Shown here piece by piece: positions 49,980 through 61,508 of a stretch of 64,000 bases of DNA; the stretch's first letter is position 1, and each line of letters opens with the position of its first letter. The position numbers and the translations under genes were made by a program. This stretch comes from Didymodactylos carnosus (taxonomy: Eukaryota > Rotifera > Eurotatoria > Philodinida > Philodinidae): NCBI GenBank assembly GCA_905250885.1, contig CAJNOQ010000017.1, positions 1 to 64,000 of the forward strand. Reading direction: 5' to 3'. The notes below the pieces were generated by a model. That model searched no databases. It was given only the letters and a program-made list of their open reading frames with translations, and was not told where the DNA came from.

Positions 49980-52466
49980 AGATACATTATTCTACCCTAA
50001 TATTGAATTTTTGTTTTTTATTTGTTATTGATATTTGAAAATAAATCTTTTCTACTTCTCAAAGTGCTGCTATTTTTCTTAAAAATATCCATTCACCTTA
50101 AGCAGACAGGTAGCCTTTTGGAATCTACAGATTGCTTATTATTCACAACGACGAATCTGCGAAAACAAAAGAGATAAATAAAATAACACACAACAGCTGT
50201 CAAAAGAAAAATTGACTTAGATGATCTTTTAGAATTGATCTAACTTCTTATTCAAGATTCCATCCATGCTTTATGCTTCTTTCCAGCTTCTTTTAGGAAA
50301 GCTTTTGTCAATGCGATTATACCAATACCGGTAAGTTGCTTATAACTGTCAAAACTCATTCGATAGGCACAGACACCTCCGCGAGCTCGATCGGTTGGCT
50401 TATTCAGTTTTTGATAAAAGTCGAAACTTCGCGAATAAAACTAGAAATACAAAAATTTTTACGACGTATTTCTGAAAAATATTCTCTACCAGAGGTGTGC
50501 TACGAACAAAGACAAATTTGTCATATGCAGTTTTGCAAACTGAGTCGAATGGCTTTTTTAGATTTTAATTTTGATTAATTTTTACTGTCAAAAAATACAA
50601 AATACCAAATTAAAATACAATAAAAATTTTTCAACATAGCTAATATCTCAACAAAGAACAAAGAGGGTTGGATTAACTTATCGAAGGTATCATGACTTGC
50701 CTAGATGATGACGCCCAAGTGTTCACTGGAGCATGATCCTTGTGCAAAAGAAGGGACTTTTGAGCAATATGAAGGAAACAACAAAACGAATGTCAAAGAC
50801 TTTTCAAGAAATTTGCCAAGAAAACACAAAACCTGAAGTAGCATTGGCTTGTTCAATGATTGAAAAACTGCCGAATCTTTTACCTACCGGTAGTATGATT
50901 AAAGTTGGTAGGCTGCGCAACCGGGGAACGACGACTTTCTTGCACCCCTCTGTAACGGCCGTTTGACGTTACATATTTTATTTTCTGTCGCTTGAAAAGT
51001 TTCAGAAACTTCTTCTATGCGCTCTTTGTATAGAGAGAGTGAAATCAGTTAATAATTGATTTTTATTATTATTTTGTTTCATAGTGACGCGAAATGTGGA
51101 GACACATTACCTTCGTGTCGACATGGAAATGCTCTTAATTGACGGCAGCAGCGGAATCGATCGGATGATATTTTCAGTTCCGAGCTCAGTAACTTATTCG
51201 GTATTGCTCCCTTCTTCCTCTTTATTTTTTGATGCTAGAGTGCCTTCTGGACTTTTCAAGAAAAAAAAACACTTTTTCTATATAGACATTTGTGGGATTT
51301 TCGACCTCGCGGTTTATCAGCAAAAGATTTTCTAATTATGCATGTTCCACAGTCTGCTGCTTCTGATAACAAACGATACATGGTAAGAGAAATTACGTTT
51401 AAAAGTGATAGTGATAGTTACAATGGTGTCTATGTTATTTGGCATCAACTAGTTAATTTAACAACGAGAACACAATCACCGATGTGTTTTGCAGTAACTC
51501 TGATATAAATACAACTCTACTGTAGAAAATGAAAAATTCTTTTAGGCTTAAATTTTTGCACCGAACCATTGAGTCATTCAAAACTCGCTACTGTTCGACG
51601 GCGTGCGAGTCAGTACTCACAAGTACTGGGCTTATCCCAACTAAGAATCACCTGATTCTGTCTAGCTGGGATCAGAGAATAATTAAATAAATAAAACAAT
51701 AAACCTAGTAGGGTAAATCAGCAGAAAATCAGATAAAATCCTACAATAGAATCTTGCAAGATTCTATAAGATCTGACTACAGGATCCTATAAGAATCTTA
51801 CAGTAGGACTTTTTGACCTGGGTACGTTTAATTTCTTCCTTCGTTACTGACACGTATGGTTTTTTCAATTTAGACTTTGAATCAATCTATTTAAACGACT
51901 TGGCAATCACAAATTCAGAAATTCCATTGCCAAGATTGTTGAGACATTCGTAAATGGAACGAATTGAGATATAAATAAGAAATGCATCGAACAAACGAAC
52001 TTCATCCTTCCCCAGAACAGACGTTGTTATTTCCTAGTTTTTTCTTCCGACTTGTTTTGTAATGTTGTTGTGTGTTTCTCGGTACAAGTTTTACTTAGCT
52101 TATACTTATGTGTTGTTATACTTATTTTTCAGGGTGATTAATGAAATTGTTTTTATATAGTATGAATTTTTCATGAAGCTTGAAAAAATCAAAATAAAGT
52201 TAAACTGTAATAACTTCTTGATATTTGAATCAGATGAGCAAGAAAATAAGATCAATACTCAAACTTCTTCAGAAGCGCCTGTGTAATGTCTAGATTAATT
52301 GACTGAGTACAGTTAAACTATCCGTGAAAAGGAAGGTAAGTTAGTCGTTAATATAGTATTAAAGTAAACCGAGGTGAACAGTTGAAACAGATCTGTTTCA
52401 AGAGATATATGAACTAACAAAAACACGTTTCACATTATTCAAAAACACTGACAAAACACTTTTGTA
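49980..52466. other. Intergenic, no gene recognised
   Basis: It starts with the 3' UTR of the LCCL/lectin gene. ORFs at 50336, 50733, 51084 and 51290 (72-83 codons) have more balanced composition than the background and could be remnants of a gene, but I recognise no domain and cannot join them through convincing splice sites. A small GAATCTT/AAGATTC-rich self-complementary patch lies at 51730-51810. Confidence 0.4.
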
Positions 52467-52869
52467 CTATGTACCAGGGCTCCGTATGGTTCGGTCTGAT
52501 TCCAATTTTTGCGATCGAACCATAACTTTTGGGGATCTGGACCGCTTCGGACCACCAAAGTTTTTTCCCGCCTTTTTGAAGACCCGTTTCTATTGTGTAA
52601 AAAAACTGTTTAATTTCAATTTTTATCAAGCCTGAAAACAAACTGTTCCTTAATTAAATGTTCAGCAAAGCTTATCTAGTGGGTAAACAAAAAAATAAAG
52701 AGATTTCTAAACAAATTTCCAACCACGATCAGTTCGGATCAATAATTCTGGGACTGGAACCAGTTTGAATCATTAAATTTTTTAAAAACTGGGACCAAGT
52801 CGGATCAAATGGATTATGGTCCGACCCGACTTGGTTCTGGATCGGACCATACGGAGCCCTGCTATGTAC
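52467..52869. mobile_element. hAT-type MITE with exact 8-bp target duplication
   Basis: CTATGTAC occurs at 52467-52474 and 52862-52869. The 387-bp element between has ends CAGGGCTCCGTATGGT and the exact complement ACCATACGGAGCCCTG. The arms are filled with GGTCCGA/TCGGACC-like words (GGACCGCTTCGGACC, CGGATCAAATGG, GGTCCGACCCGACTTGG). An 8-bp duplication and CAGGG ends define the hAT superfamily. It is non-coding and therefore non-autonomous. The intact duplication and ends suggest a recent insertion. Confidence 0.9.
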
Positions 52870-53541
52870 TGCTGATGCTGACGCCAGATATTGTAACATT
52901 GCTAAAGCAGTATATATAGACTTTTCCATGAAAATGGTATCGTACTAAAAACTTTTCTGAAGACTCGTTATGAGTTTCTTCTACGTCTTCCCAACTGATT
53001 TATTCCAAATTTAAAACTCAACGTATTTGATCGTAATGCTGATTTTCTTTTTCAACCGCGAAGAATGAGTTTCTCTTCATGAAAGCAACTTTTTTAATCT
53101 GATATGTTAAAACCGCACAAAACGTCTCAAGCATCTTATTATAACTTAAATTAATTAATCAATTAATCAATCACTTTATCTTCTTCCTGATCCTAAGCGA
53201 CATCAATCCAAATACGCTGATCCATCAAAGTTTTATCCAATGATATCGCGATTATTTGTTTCATATAACGTTTTTTTTCCTTTTTGAAGTCGGCCATTTT
53301 TTGGAGCCAAAAGGAAACGACGTTGATTTTTGCTGATATTTTGTGTTCTGAAAAAGCAAAGGCATCAACAGCACACCTGTTACAGCAGGGTTAGTCTATG
53401 AAGGATGCTTTGTAAAAACTTCAAAAGATATAGAGGATTACAGAATAGAATCAGCGTGCTGCTCTTTTCTGAGTATTTTTTTGCACGCTTCTAGTCGACA
53501 TTTATTATTTTTTAGATTCATTATTATCATATCGTCTTAAT

Positions 53542-54625
53542 ATGGTTGTTCATTCTCCTCAATCTTATCCATTTCGTGGCATTAAATATTTTCTCACTCA
53601 TTCTCAATTATGGTTTCATGTCTTATTTGGTGTTATCATTATGGTTGCATTTACATTAGCCACTATCATCTTACTCTTTTTATTCGTCTTCCCACTGCAA
53701 GCACATGCATTTCATGAGGGTATAACACATTTTCCCGAATGGTTGTCGTGGATATTGTCGTTTTTAATTACGATTTTGGAAGTAGCCGTATGTGTACTTC
53801 TGTTCTCAACAATATTTTTAGCTTATTATATGGATATTATATTCGCTGTTGTATTTAGGTAAATAGAAATCTGTACAGTAAGATTTTTTAATTATATCTA
53901 TGATGACTGTATTTGCTCTATCGTTTTTGATCGTCATCAAAAGTTTTCTTATTTAGACAAGAACAAATACCTGGATCGAGTGTTCGTTCCTATTGGGATA
54001 TGTGTCCGTCTTGTTATTCATGCGTCAAATCATTTGTTATTCTCATCATTTTTCGAGTGTGTTTGTTATTAGTTACATCACCGCTGAATCTCATACCGTG
54101 TATTGGAACAATATTCTATATTTATTTGAATGGTTTCTACTATGCATGGTCACTTCATTGTAAATATTTTGATTTGTTAGGACTCAACTTTCAACAAGGT
54201 TAGTAATGTTATTAAAATAAAGTTTAAATTAAACTAGAGGAGAATTCTTTTTTATTTAAGGTAAACGTTATGTTCATCAAAATCGTTCGGACTATGTTCG
54301 CTTTGGTGTTGTTGCTGTCCTATTAGAAATGATTCCTCTTCTTAATTTTTTGACTCCAGTCACTAATATTATTGGAAGTGCTTTATGGGCTTGTGATATC
54401 GAACGATTCAAAGAACCTCTTGAACATCCAAGAAACTTTTTGTTAGCGCCAGCTGAATTACCAACAACTACTAGTCTACCTCCCGGAAATTATGGATCAA
54501 TAAAAGATGGCAGTGAAAAAGTTGATTATCCACCGAGTTATAATGAAGTAATTGAACAACAAGCGCAAGCAGCTAATATTTATCCCACGGCACCTGTTGA
54601 ACCAAGCTATCAAGAAAAGCAATGA
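53542..54625 (+). CDS. EI24/CysZ-like multi-span membrane protein with PPxY tail
   Basis: Exons 53542-53858, 53957-54198 and 54261-54625 join in phase (307 residues). After a short N-terminus (SYPFRGIKYFLTHSQLWFH) come about four to five hydrophobic segments: VLFGVIIMVAFTLATIILLF, LSWILSFLITILEVAVCVLL, FVILIIFRVCLLLVTSP, GTIFYIYLNGFYYAW, and a last weak one at VVAVLLEMIPLLNFLTPVTN. Motifs such as SPLNLIPCIGTIFYIYLNG resemble the EI24/CysZ superfamily, which includes ER-membrane and sulfate-transport-like proteins; the match is by pattern only. The tail of about 70 residues is soluble and has VDYPPSYNEV, a PPxY motif that binds WW domains of Nedd4-type ubiquitin ligases. That suggests regulated turnover or sorting. 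The ATG follows a stop-rich leader and is the only good start. Confidence 0.75.
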
Positions 54626-55497
54626 AATCTCAACACACGTTATTTTCCTCTCTTCATTGTTTTTTTAATCTATTTTTCTGGTGCTAAGATAATATTATTT
54701 TGTTTGCTGTAAAATCCTTGTTTTTTACTTTGTACTTGTAATTGACTATTATTTAGTTATTGATAATTTAGCGCTATGCATATAAATTGGTTTATTAATT
54801 TCCAAATTTATTATTTAGTCCATATTGCTCGTTAATCTGGCTAATAAATATTTTCTCTATCCAATATTCCTCAAATGAAGCGGTTATCTTTGATGGATAA
54901 GTGAAATCATTTGAAAAATGAAATTGGTAATTATTTGAAATATGACATTGAATAATCGTTTCAAGAAACTTCTAAAGTTGTTTTACTAGGAAGAATATTA
55001 AAATAATTTTAAACCGAAAAAGTAGTATGTCGTTTTTTTAATAAAATACATTTCAATCATAAGACATAATTACTTATTAAAACTTGAGTAAGAAATCGAA
55101 AAAAAAAAATTGAGCAATAAACTATTACTATATTATTAGGTTTTTGTTTTAGGTAAAAATAATGAAAACTATAACGTTTGAAACTTCAGAATGTTCGCAT
55201 ACATATAGCTTTTTTCTATTACAAAATCGAGATAAAGTCGCACTAGTTTATGCTTCGCCAAACAAAATACACTGTAATCTAGACTATCTAGATCATCATA
55301 CTGTAAGAACATCTCTTGCAATAGACAATCATCGTTCTAAACAAATACGTACAGTCTGACACTACACACATGGAGATTAGGGTGCACTAATGATAGCCAT
55401 ACTCAATGCAGACTGGACTAGTGGCGTCTATTCCCACCTTAGTATATGAGGCATTTGGTACCACTTCGAAGAGTCGATCTCCCAGTATACCATCTGA
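54626..55497. other. Intergenic, no gene recognised
   Basis: It contains the 3' flank of the EI24-like gene, with poly(A)-type signals near 54840 (AATAAATATT). The ORF at 55162-55359 has no visible domain. Confidence 0.45.
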
Positions 55498-55930
55498 CGA
55501 GAGAAGTACCGCAACTGATAAATCGCTTTTTCAACGAAACCGGGTGGACTATAGGTAGTCGACGATGCTGATTCCGAATATCACCATGAATGCTGCTGCT
55601 AGGCCTTCAAAGATCGGTTTTCTGAAAAACCAGTTTTTGAGAAACTCTGATGAGCAACCAAAAGCTTTCTTAATGAGGCGTAATTGTAGTCCATAAATTT
55701 CTGATTAAAACGAGGCATCTCCCAGCTCTACGCGACCTTTCTTTGCAAAGTTATAGAGTTTACAAGAAAAGCCCTCAGTGTTCATTGTCACCTCAGAGCT
55801 ACAGAAAGAAAAACGAAAAATGAATTTAGGGCTTTCTTGTAAACTCTATAACTTTGCATCGTCGACTACCTATAGTCCACTCGGTTTCGTTGAAAAAGCG
55901 ATTTATCAGTTGGGGTACTTCCCTCGTGAG
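55498..55930. mobile_element. Fold-back element, CATGCTGATTCCGAATAT family, internally shortened
   Basis: The left arm has ACTGATAAATCGCTTTTTCA, GGACTATAGGTAGTCGAC, ATGCTGATTCCGAATATCAC, GTTTTCTGAAAAACCAG and TTTCTTTGCAAAGTTATAGA. The right arm returns only the part near the centre (GTAAACTCTATAACTTTGCA) and jumps directly to the outer end (TCGTCGACTACCTATAGTCC), so about 200 bases of that arm are deleted. The outer ends match the 45882 copy. Confidence 0.8.
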
Positions 55931-56209
55931 AAATGAATTTCTACAGCAAAAAAGCGTTGTACCTTACTTTTGTTGAGGCATTACGCCTCAAAGATCTCAC
56001 AAGATAGACGTCCCTAAACTGAACCAGCTGTTACACAGACGTTAGTCACCCAGAATTAGTCTTCGGACAATGGACTCGGCTTTTTATGGAGCTATTGTAT
56101 ATCTATATACTGAAGGGAGAGATTAACGATTCTCCAAAGAAATTACCACTTATAGATAAAACTATCGGAAGAATACACAATACACAACATATTCACCGTT
56201 TTGTTTTGC

Positions 56210-57012
56210 GTCTGCACACAGTGGGCAATTTTCAATAGGCACTTGGACTTTTAGCCTGCAGGCTAGAGGAAAACTTAAAAGGGCGTTTTCTATAGGTTAT
56301 CTTGTGTACTCTATTTAATCGAATCCTTTTCGAATTCTAAAAAGGTTTTCTAAGTGGTTTTCCAGAGATTCGATCTCTAGAAAACCACTTAGAAAAGCTT
56401 TAAAAAACTCGAAAACAATTGCATTGGATAGAGAATCATCGATAACCTATTGCAATAGTGTTTAGACGATTTCATCTGTTGATAATTTCAAATTGTAAAA
56501 TTTCAGTCAAAAATCCCTCCCTATACGCACATACAAGAAACAAAGGTATCAACTAAATTCAAAATTTTCAGTACAAACACGGCTGAATTATACACGATTC
56601 GACGCAGTTTTTTGCGTTGATTTCAAATATATTATTGGTTTTTAATTTCAATATTCATGGGCTGAGATAATCCGGATTTATCTCAAAAACCAAGGATTTT
56701 TGGAAAACCTGTATCTCGGTCTAGAAACATTTTCGCTATTTTTCGCTAACAGCACACAGTGGGCAATTTTGACTAATTACGTGGACATGAGTTTTGAAAG
56801 CAGTCCAAAAGTATCTAAACCATTTTTCTACAGGTTTTCTATGACGCTCTTTCCAACCGAATGGTTTTCGAGTTTTAAAAAAGTTTCCCAAAAGATTTTT
56901 CAGAGACCGGATCTCTCCAAACCACTTCAAAAACTTTATCAGAACTCAAAAACCATTCCATTGGAAAGAGTATCGCTGAAAACCTATAGAAAAATTTTCG
57001 AGGACTTGGTAT
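56210..57012. repeat. Two direct copies of a degenerate palindromic repeat
   Basis: Copy A (about 56210-56470) and copy B (about 56750-57012) both begin CACACAGTGGGCAATTTT. Both contain TTTTCTAYAGGTTWTC, a central RGATYNGATCTCT, and end AT(C)GMT-AAACCTAT. Within each copy the two halves are inverted to each other. They are clearly diverged, so the family is old here. The ORFs at 56700-57023 fall within copy B and are not a gene. Confidence 0.6.
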
Positions 57013-57139
57013 ACCATCTGTGAGACAGATTATAAAGTACAGCAAATTGATATTTATTTACAAAATCTTGTATAACATGAGCTCTGTAACAGATACTGAA
57101 GATTTTTCCACAAAGTTAAAGCAAAATCTTAGTTTTCCA

Positions 57140-57500
57140 TCACCTCTACCGAAATGATTCTCTGTCGAATACAGACGTAATATTATCTACATGACAAGGA
57201 TGCATTTAGGATTCTGTTTTCTTTATGCGAGCCAATACAAGCGACATTTTGTACCCATCTTTATGTCAGACTTGCATCACTCTCGAAACAGTGGAACATT
57301 ACTTCTTACATTGTACACGCTTTGCCCAAGAAAGACTGCAAATGCTAGCCAACTTCTTATTAGTTACAAGCACAAATACTTACTTACCCCAGTATACAAC
57401 AGATTTTAAGAGAGTGAGAACGCAAAACGTTTTGCTTCATAACTCATCATTATTGTATCATCCATCTTTCTTTAGAAATTTTATTCGTATATAGAAAATA
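57140..57500 (+). mobile_element. 3' end of a LINE-type retrotransposon (degraded)
   Basis: The plus strand encodes MTRMHLGFCFLYA in one frame (57191 on). In another frame (57225-57494) it encodes LCQTCITLETVEHYFLHC followed by TRFAQERLQML. This Cys-x2-Cys...ET..H.....C motif is the zinc-knuckle-like segment found after the reverse transcriptase/RNase H region of many non-LTR elements. The change of frame near 57230 and the absence of upstream domains show a truncated, decayed copy. Roughly 90 codons remain before the element's 3' part. Confidence 0.65.
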
Positions 57501-57830
57501 ATCATTACAATATTTATTATAATAATTTTTTCATGCTTTTGCTCTTCTCTTTCTTTTACCTTCATGAATACCATCTACATTTTCGTTTTTTATGTGCACG
57601 TGTTTATTGGCAACATCAAGTTTTGTACCTAGGAGGAAGAGTATTTTCTATAGTACATTCCTCTTTAAATAAATAATGGTATATATATCTGTAAAATAAT
57701 TTTATTTTAAAACAAAGACATTTAACATATAATAAACTAGACTAAATTTCGACTATGAAATAGACTTGATTTACAAGTATAAAATAAATATATCTATCCT
57801 TTGTTCAAAGATGCTATAAATACATTTTAA

Positions 57831-59624
57831 CTACATTTTTTCTGGATTTATTTTGACTCCTAGAAATGAGTATAGTGCAATAAACAAATAAGAGACAAAT
57901 GGCAAGAGATAAGCTTTTGCAATACTATGGGTTAACTCTGCAATAAGACCCATTAATGGTGTTAACACGGCTCCTCCCACTATGGCCATCACTATGATAC
58001 TTCCTGCTATTTTCGTTGTTGAACCGACTAGTCCTTTTAGACCAATAGCAAATATAGTGGGAAACATAAGTGACATAAAAAAGCTCGTGCAAAATATAGA
58101 TATCATTCCAACCCAACCGGGAAAAAATACGCCAATACCAACTAAAACACAATTAATCAAACTATATAAACCCATGAGAAGATTTGGTCGAACAAATTTC
58201 ATTAAATAGACTGAACTGAATCTTCCCACACCAAATGCAGCCAACGTTCCTGTTAACCAATATCCAGCAACTTTTTCTGGAATTTTCGTATTATCTTGAG
58301 CATATTGAATAAAATAACTCCAAGTACCAACCTGGGCACCAACATAAAAAAACTGAGCAATTACAGCAAATATGAAATTGATACGACAAAGTGAACCAGA
58401 TTTTGATGATTTATTCTCTATTTGGTCATGATAAACAACATTTGCTTCATCTTTTGTCACTGGAAATTTTGTGATTAAAATGAGTATTGCCCAAATAAAT
58501 GTAATAATAGCTAAGACTACGTATGGATTTATTACCCGTAACGTTTCTTTTCTTAAATAGGCATTGTATGTTCCATTGACTTTCATTGAATGAACTTCTT
58601 TTTCCGACAATTCAACACCAGAAAAAATGAATAGTGTGCCAACTAATACACCGGTGATAGCACCTAATGGATTGAATGCTTGAGAAAAATTAAGACGTTG
58701 TTCTGATGTTTTAGGATTGCCTAGTTGAGCAATAAAAGGATTTGCTGCTGTTTCTAGGAATGATAAACCACTCGCAATGATGAATAATGCAGCCAAAAAC
58801 ACTGAATATCTTCCAATAAGAGCTGCTGGCCAAAACAATAGTGCTCCGACGCCATACAGAACTAGACCGGTCACAAATCCCGCCTTATATCCGGCTTTTT
58901 TCATTAATAAAGCAGCTGGTATTGCCCACAAGAAATATCCCATGAAAAAGGCAGACTGAATAAGACCAGCTTGGAATCTTGTGAGAACAAACGATTTTGA
59001 AAATTGACGAATCAAAACATCGTTGAAACTATTAGGAACACCCCATAGGAAGAATAGAGCTGTAATGAGAAAAAATGGTACCATTTGACCAGAAGGAAAT
59101 ATAGCGTAAGATTGCTTTGAGACAACAATTTCATCCGCTTTCAACATCGGTGTTGTCACTGATACTATTTGACTATTTGGCCGTGAAGGTGTCCTATTTC
59201 CTTCAATCATTTTTACCAATGCTAGAACTCGTATATCCGTCTTGTAAACCTCATCAAACTCAATATTTGTCAATGTTTTATTTTTGTCTAATGTTTCTAG
59301 CAGAACTTCGAATGTAAAATCTGTTACTGGACCTTGAATAATAAATTCTCTCAGTGTATGATTATTTTGTAGACAATCTCCAATCACACGGGCATCATTA
59401 CGAGATAATTCAACATTGGATAATGTTAATTTTTTGATATTTGAATTCTGTAGAATGAGCTTCCAATCCTGAGGAGATATCTGATTATCTTCTTTGATAG
59501 TTACACTGATTGGACGAGACGCGGCGTTTACAGTATTAGAAAATGTTTGACAAACATTTGAATCAACAAAATTCATGTGGGATAGAACGAGTTCATCGTT
59601 AACGATTTTGAACTGAGACGACAT
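57831..59624 (-). CDS. Fusion of leucine-rich repeats to a fucose-permease-type MFS transporter
   Basis: Single uninterrupted ORF of 597 residues, minus strand. Residues about 50-145 show three ribonuclease-inhibitor-like repeats with ~27-residue spacing (NIKKLTLSNVELSRNDARVI, HTLREFIIQGPVTDFTFEVL, KTLTNIEFDEV). After a linker, residues about 180-597 form a 12-span major facilitator of the FucP (L-fucose:H+ symporter) type. TM1 has FFLWGVPNSFNDVLIRQFSK with the Asn-Asp pair (N201, D202), and TM4 has SFLETAANPF with Glu291; the corresponding Asp and Glu in E. coli FucP are needed for proton-coupled uptake. Substrate is probably fucose or a related sugar. FucP-type carriers are chiefly bacterial. 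Lack of introns among intron-rich neighbours supports lateral origin (inference). The start at 59624 is the only Met before the repeats. AATAAA-type signals lie just downstream near 57700. Confidence 0.9.
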   Translation of the reverse strand: MSSQFKIVNDELVLSHMNFVDSNVCQTFSNTVNAASRPISVTIKEDNQISPQDWKLILQNSNIKKLTLSNVELSRNDARVIGDCLQNNHTLREFIIQGPVTDFTFEVLLETLDKNKTLTNIEFDEVYKTDIRVLALVKMIEGNRTPSRPNSQIVSVTTPMLKADEIVVSKQSYAIFPSGQMVPFFLITALFFLWGVPNSFNDVLIRQFSKSFVLTRFQAGLIQSAFFMGYFLWAIPAALLMKKAGYKAGFVTGLVLYGVGALLFWPAALIGRYSVFLAALFIIASGLSFLETAANPFIAQLGNPKTSEQRLNFSQAFNPLGAITGVLVGTLFIFSGVELSEKEVHSMKVNGTYNAYLRKETLRVINPYVVLAIITFIWAILILITKFPVTKDEANVVYHDQIENKSSKSGSLCRINFIFAVIAQFFYVGAQVGTWSYFIQYAQDNTKIPEKVAGYWLTGTLAAFGVGRFSSVYLMKFVRPNLLMGLYSLINCVLVGIGVFFPGWVGMISIFCTSFFMSLMFPTIFAIGLKGLVGSTTKIAGSIIVMAIVGGAVLTPLMGLIAELTHSIAKAYLLPFVSYLFIALYSFLGVKINPEKM

Positions 59625-60168
59625 CGGGATGCTGAAATATATAAATTTTAAAGAAAATATTATTTATTATTTATTTGAAACAATGATCAACAATACTTTT
59701 CTTAACGTGAAAACGACTGTGGTTTTCAATATTATGTAGTTAAGACTTCGGGTCATCTAAATTTTCACTCGACAGATTCCGCTTGGACTATCAATCGTTT
59801 TTACAAGTATTTGAGAAACTCAAGCAAAAACAAACATCAGAAGGAATGTGTGTTGACACTATACGAATAGCAAACTATTATGGCTCACCGATTGATTATT
59901 ACTGACTAATAATTATTAATATAAATTTAATAAATGAACTAACACGAAAAAAAATCCTGTTTAGATTCGAGAATTCTTTGTAGTAATCGAACAAAGAATG
60001 TATCCTCAATTGTATCAGACTCTACCATTGTAAAATAAAAAGTAACGAATCTAAAATATACATAAACTAAGCAACAAAAATTGAAGAAGAATGGAAAGAA
60101 AGGTTTCGGTATGATATCTTATCTATCCTCTCTTTTTTTTCACATATTCATCCCACTAGGAGTATATC
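59625..60168. other. Upstream region of the permease gene
   Basis: About 540 AT-rich bases with no ORF. It probably holds the promoter of the minus-strand permease gene, but I see no recognisable regulatory motif. Confidence 0.4.
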
Positions 60169-60634
60169 CTAGTGAATGTACTTGGTATACAAATACTTGG
60201 TTACTTGATGAGTACTTGGTAAGTATGTGACAAGTTGAGCACTTGAGCAAGAACTTGCCAAGTATCGTTACTTGACTTGCTTCAGCCTAGTACTTTGACT
60301 AGTTAGCCACCCTTTTCTTTTGCATGGATCACTTGTATATAAACACCAGAATATCAATCGTTATATACTTATAAAATAAACTTATATATTTCTACTGAGT
60401 TGAACAAACTACTGTAGTAGCCGTGCATGTATTTGTTCTAAAAAGTACGGTATGGGTGCAGAATCCGTACAAAATACAAAATAAAAATAAATGGAAACAA
60501 GAAGTTGACTAAACTTTTTCAAATAAATGTACTTGCATTATGTCAATCAAATACTTACGTTTTATTTGGAAAAGTTTACAAGTACTATTCTCATTACTTA
60601 ACCCAAGTACTTGACTCAAGTACATTCACTAGGG
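60169..60634. mobile_element. MITE with CCTAGTGAATGTACTTG ends
   Basis: CCTAGTGAATGTACTTGG at 60169 faces CAAGTACATTCACTAGGG ending at 60634. The outer 140 bases on the left are full of ACTTGG/CAAGT words in both orientations (GAGTACTTGGTAAGTA, AAGTTGAGCACTTGAGC). No target duplication is evident. A fragment with the same end is at 18580. Confidence 0.75.
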
Positions 60635-61508
60635 TTAACCAACTAAAATATTAGATTCGATCTTTCTCAACATTAGATATGAACCTTCATCTTAACGAAA
60701 GTTTCTCTTGGAACCAATTCTATAACTGCTCTTAGTAGACTTTTAGTGAGCACAGAACTGAAGTAATATATAAGTTATTAACACTGTCTATTCTGCAGGT
60801 CGAAGCAATGTTTATTTACAGAGAAAAGTGAGAGAATTTGGTAAAAGTAGGGAAAGTACACTGTTTTAGCTGTGAGAACTATGAATAAATAAAAATGATC
60901 AAATCACGAAGGATACTCTACTATCTTGAATTCTCATGCTGATAGAGTTCAAAAAATAAAAAACCATTTTTTTTATGAGTAGTAAGGAGTGAAGGTCTTT
61001 TATTTCTTGCTAGGTATTGTTCGAGTCTTACCTATAGTGAGTGTCTCGAAATAATGTAAGTGCTGTTACTATGCTGCATAACTATGGGAATAATTACTCC
61101 ACGAAGCATTTTTTTCGCATAGTTTGAAGGAAAAAGAACGATTTATAAAAGTATGTGTGATGTGAGTAGCGTATGTTGTCAACGATAAGAAAGGAAGAGA
61201 GAGGTCATTAAACACAATAAAAAATCGAAAGTAATTTTATGTTTCGCGCCCTGTTTATCTGCAATGATTTACTCGCTAAAATGGGAGCAACTGAAAATGA
61301 AACATTCCCGCATTATTTAGAGAATGCGGCTTATTAATATCGTTATAATTTCAAGATTAAAAAATATGTTAAAATGACTATGGATAACGAAAAGAGCTAA
61401 TGGTGATCATCAGAGTGAACAAGAAACCGATGGGTTAGCTCTACTTTAATATTGTTTTGATGTATTCAACGGCTGTTCATGTGGTTAGTGATGCTCATAT
61501 GGATATTG
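60635..61508. other. Intergenic, no gene recognised
   Basis: AT-rich and without a supported ORF or repeat. The right end probably holds the 3' UTR of the minus-strand tetraspan gene. Confidence 0.45.

Noticed and set aside
50336-51508. A possible multi-exon gene built from ORFs of 72-83 codons
   Set aside because: I could not join the ORFs with convincing donors and acceptors in phase, and no domain is visible. It is left as intergenic.
52435-52929. Minus-strand ORFs of 66-68 codons
   Set aside because: They overlap the hAT MITE and its flanks and are non-coding repeat sequence.
56700-57023. 107-codon ORF
   Set aside because: It lies within a diverged palindromic repeat also present at 56210-56470, and its frame is not shared with the other copy.
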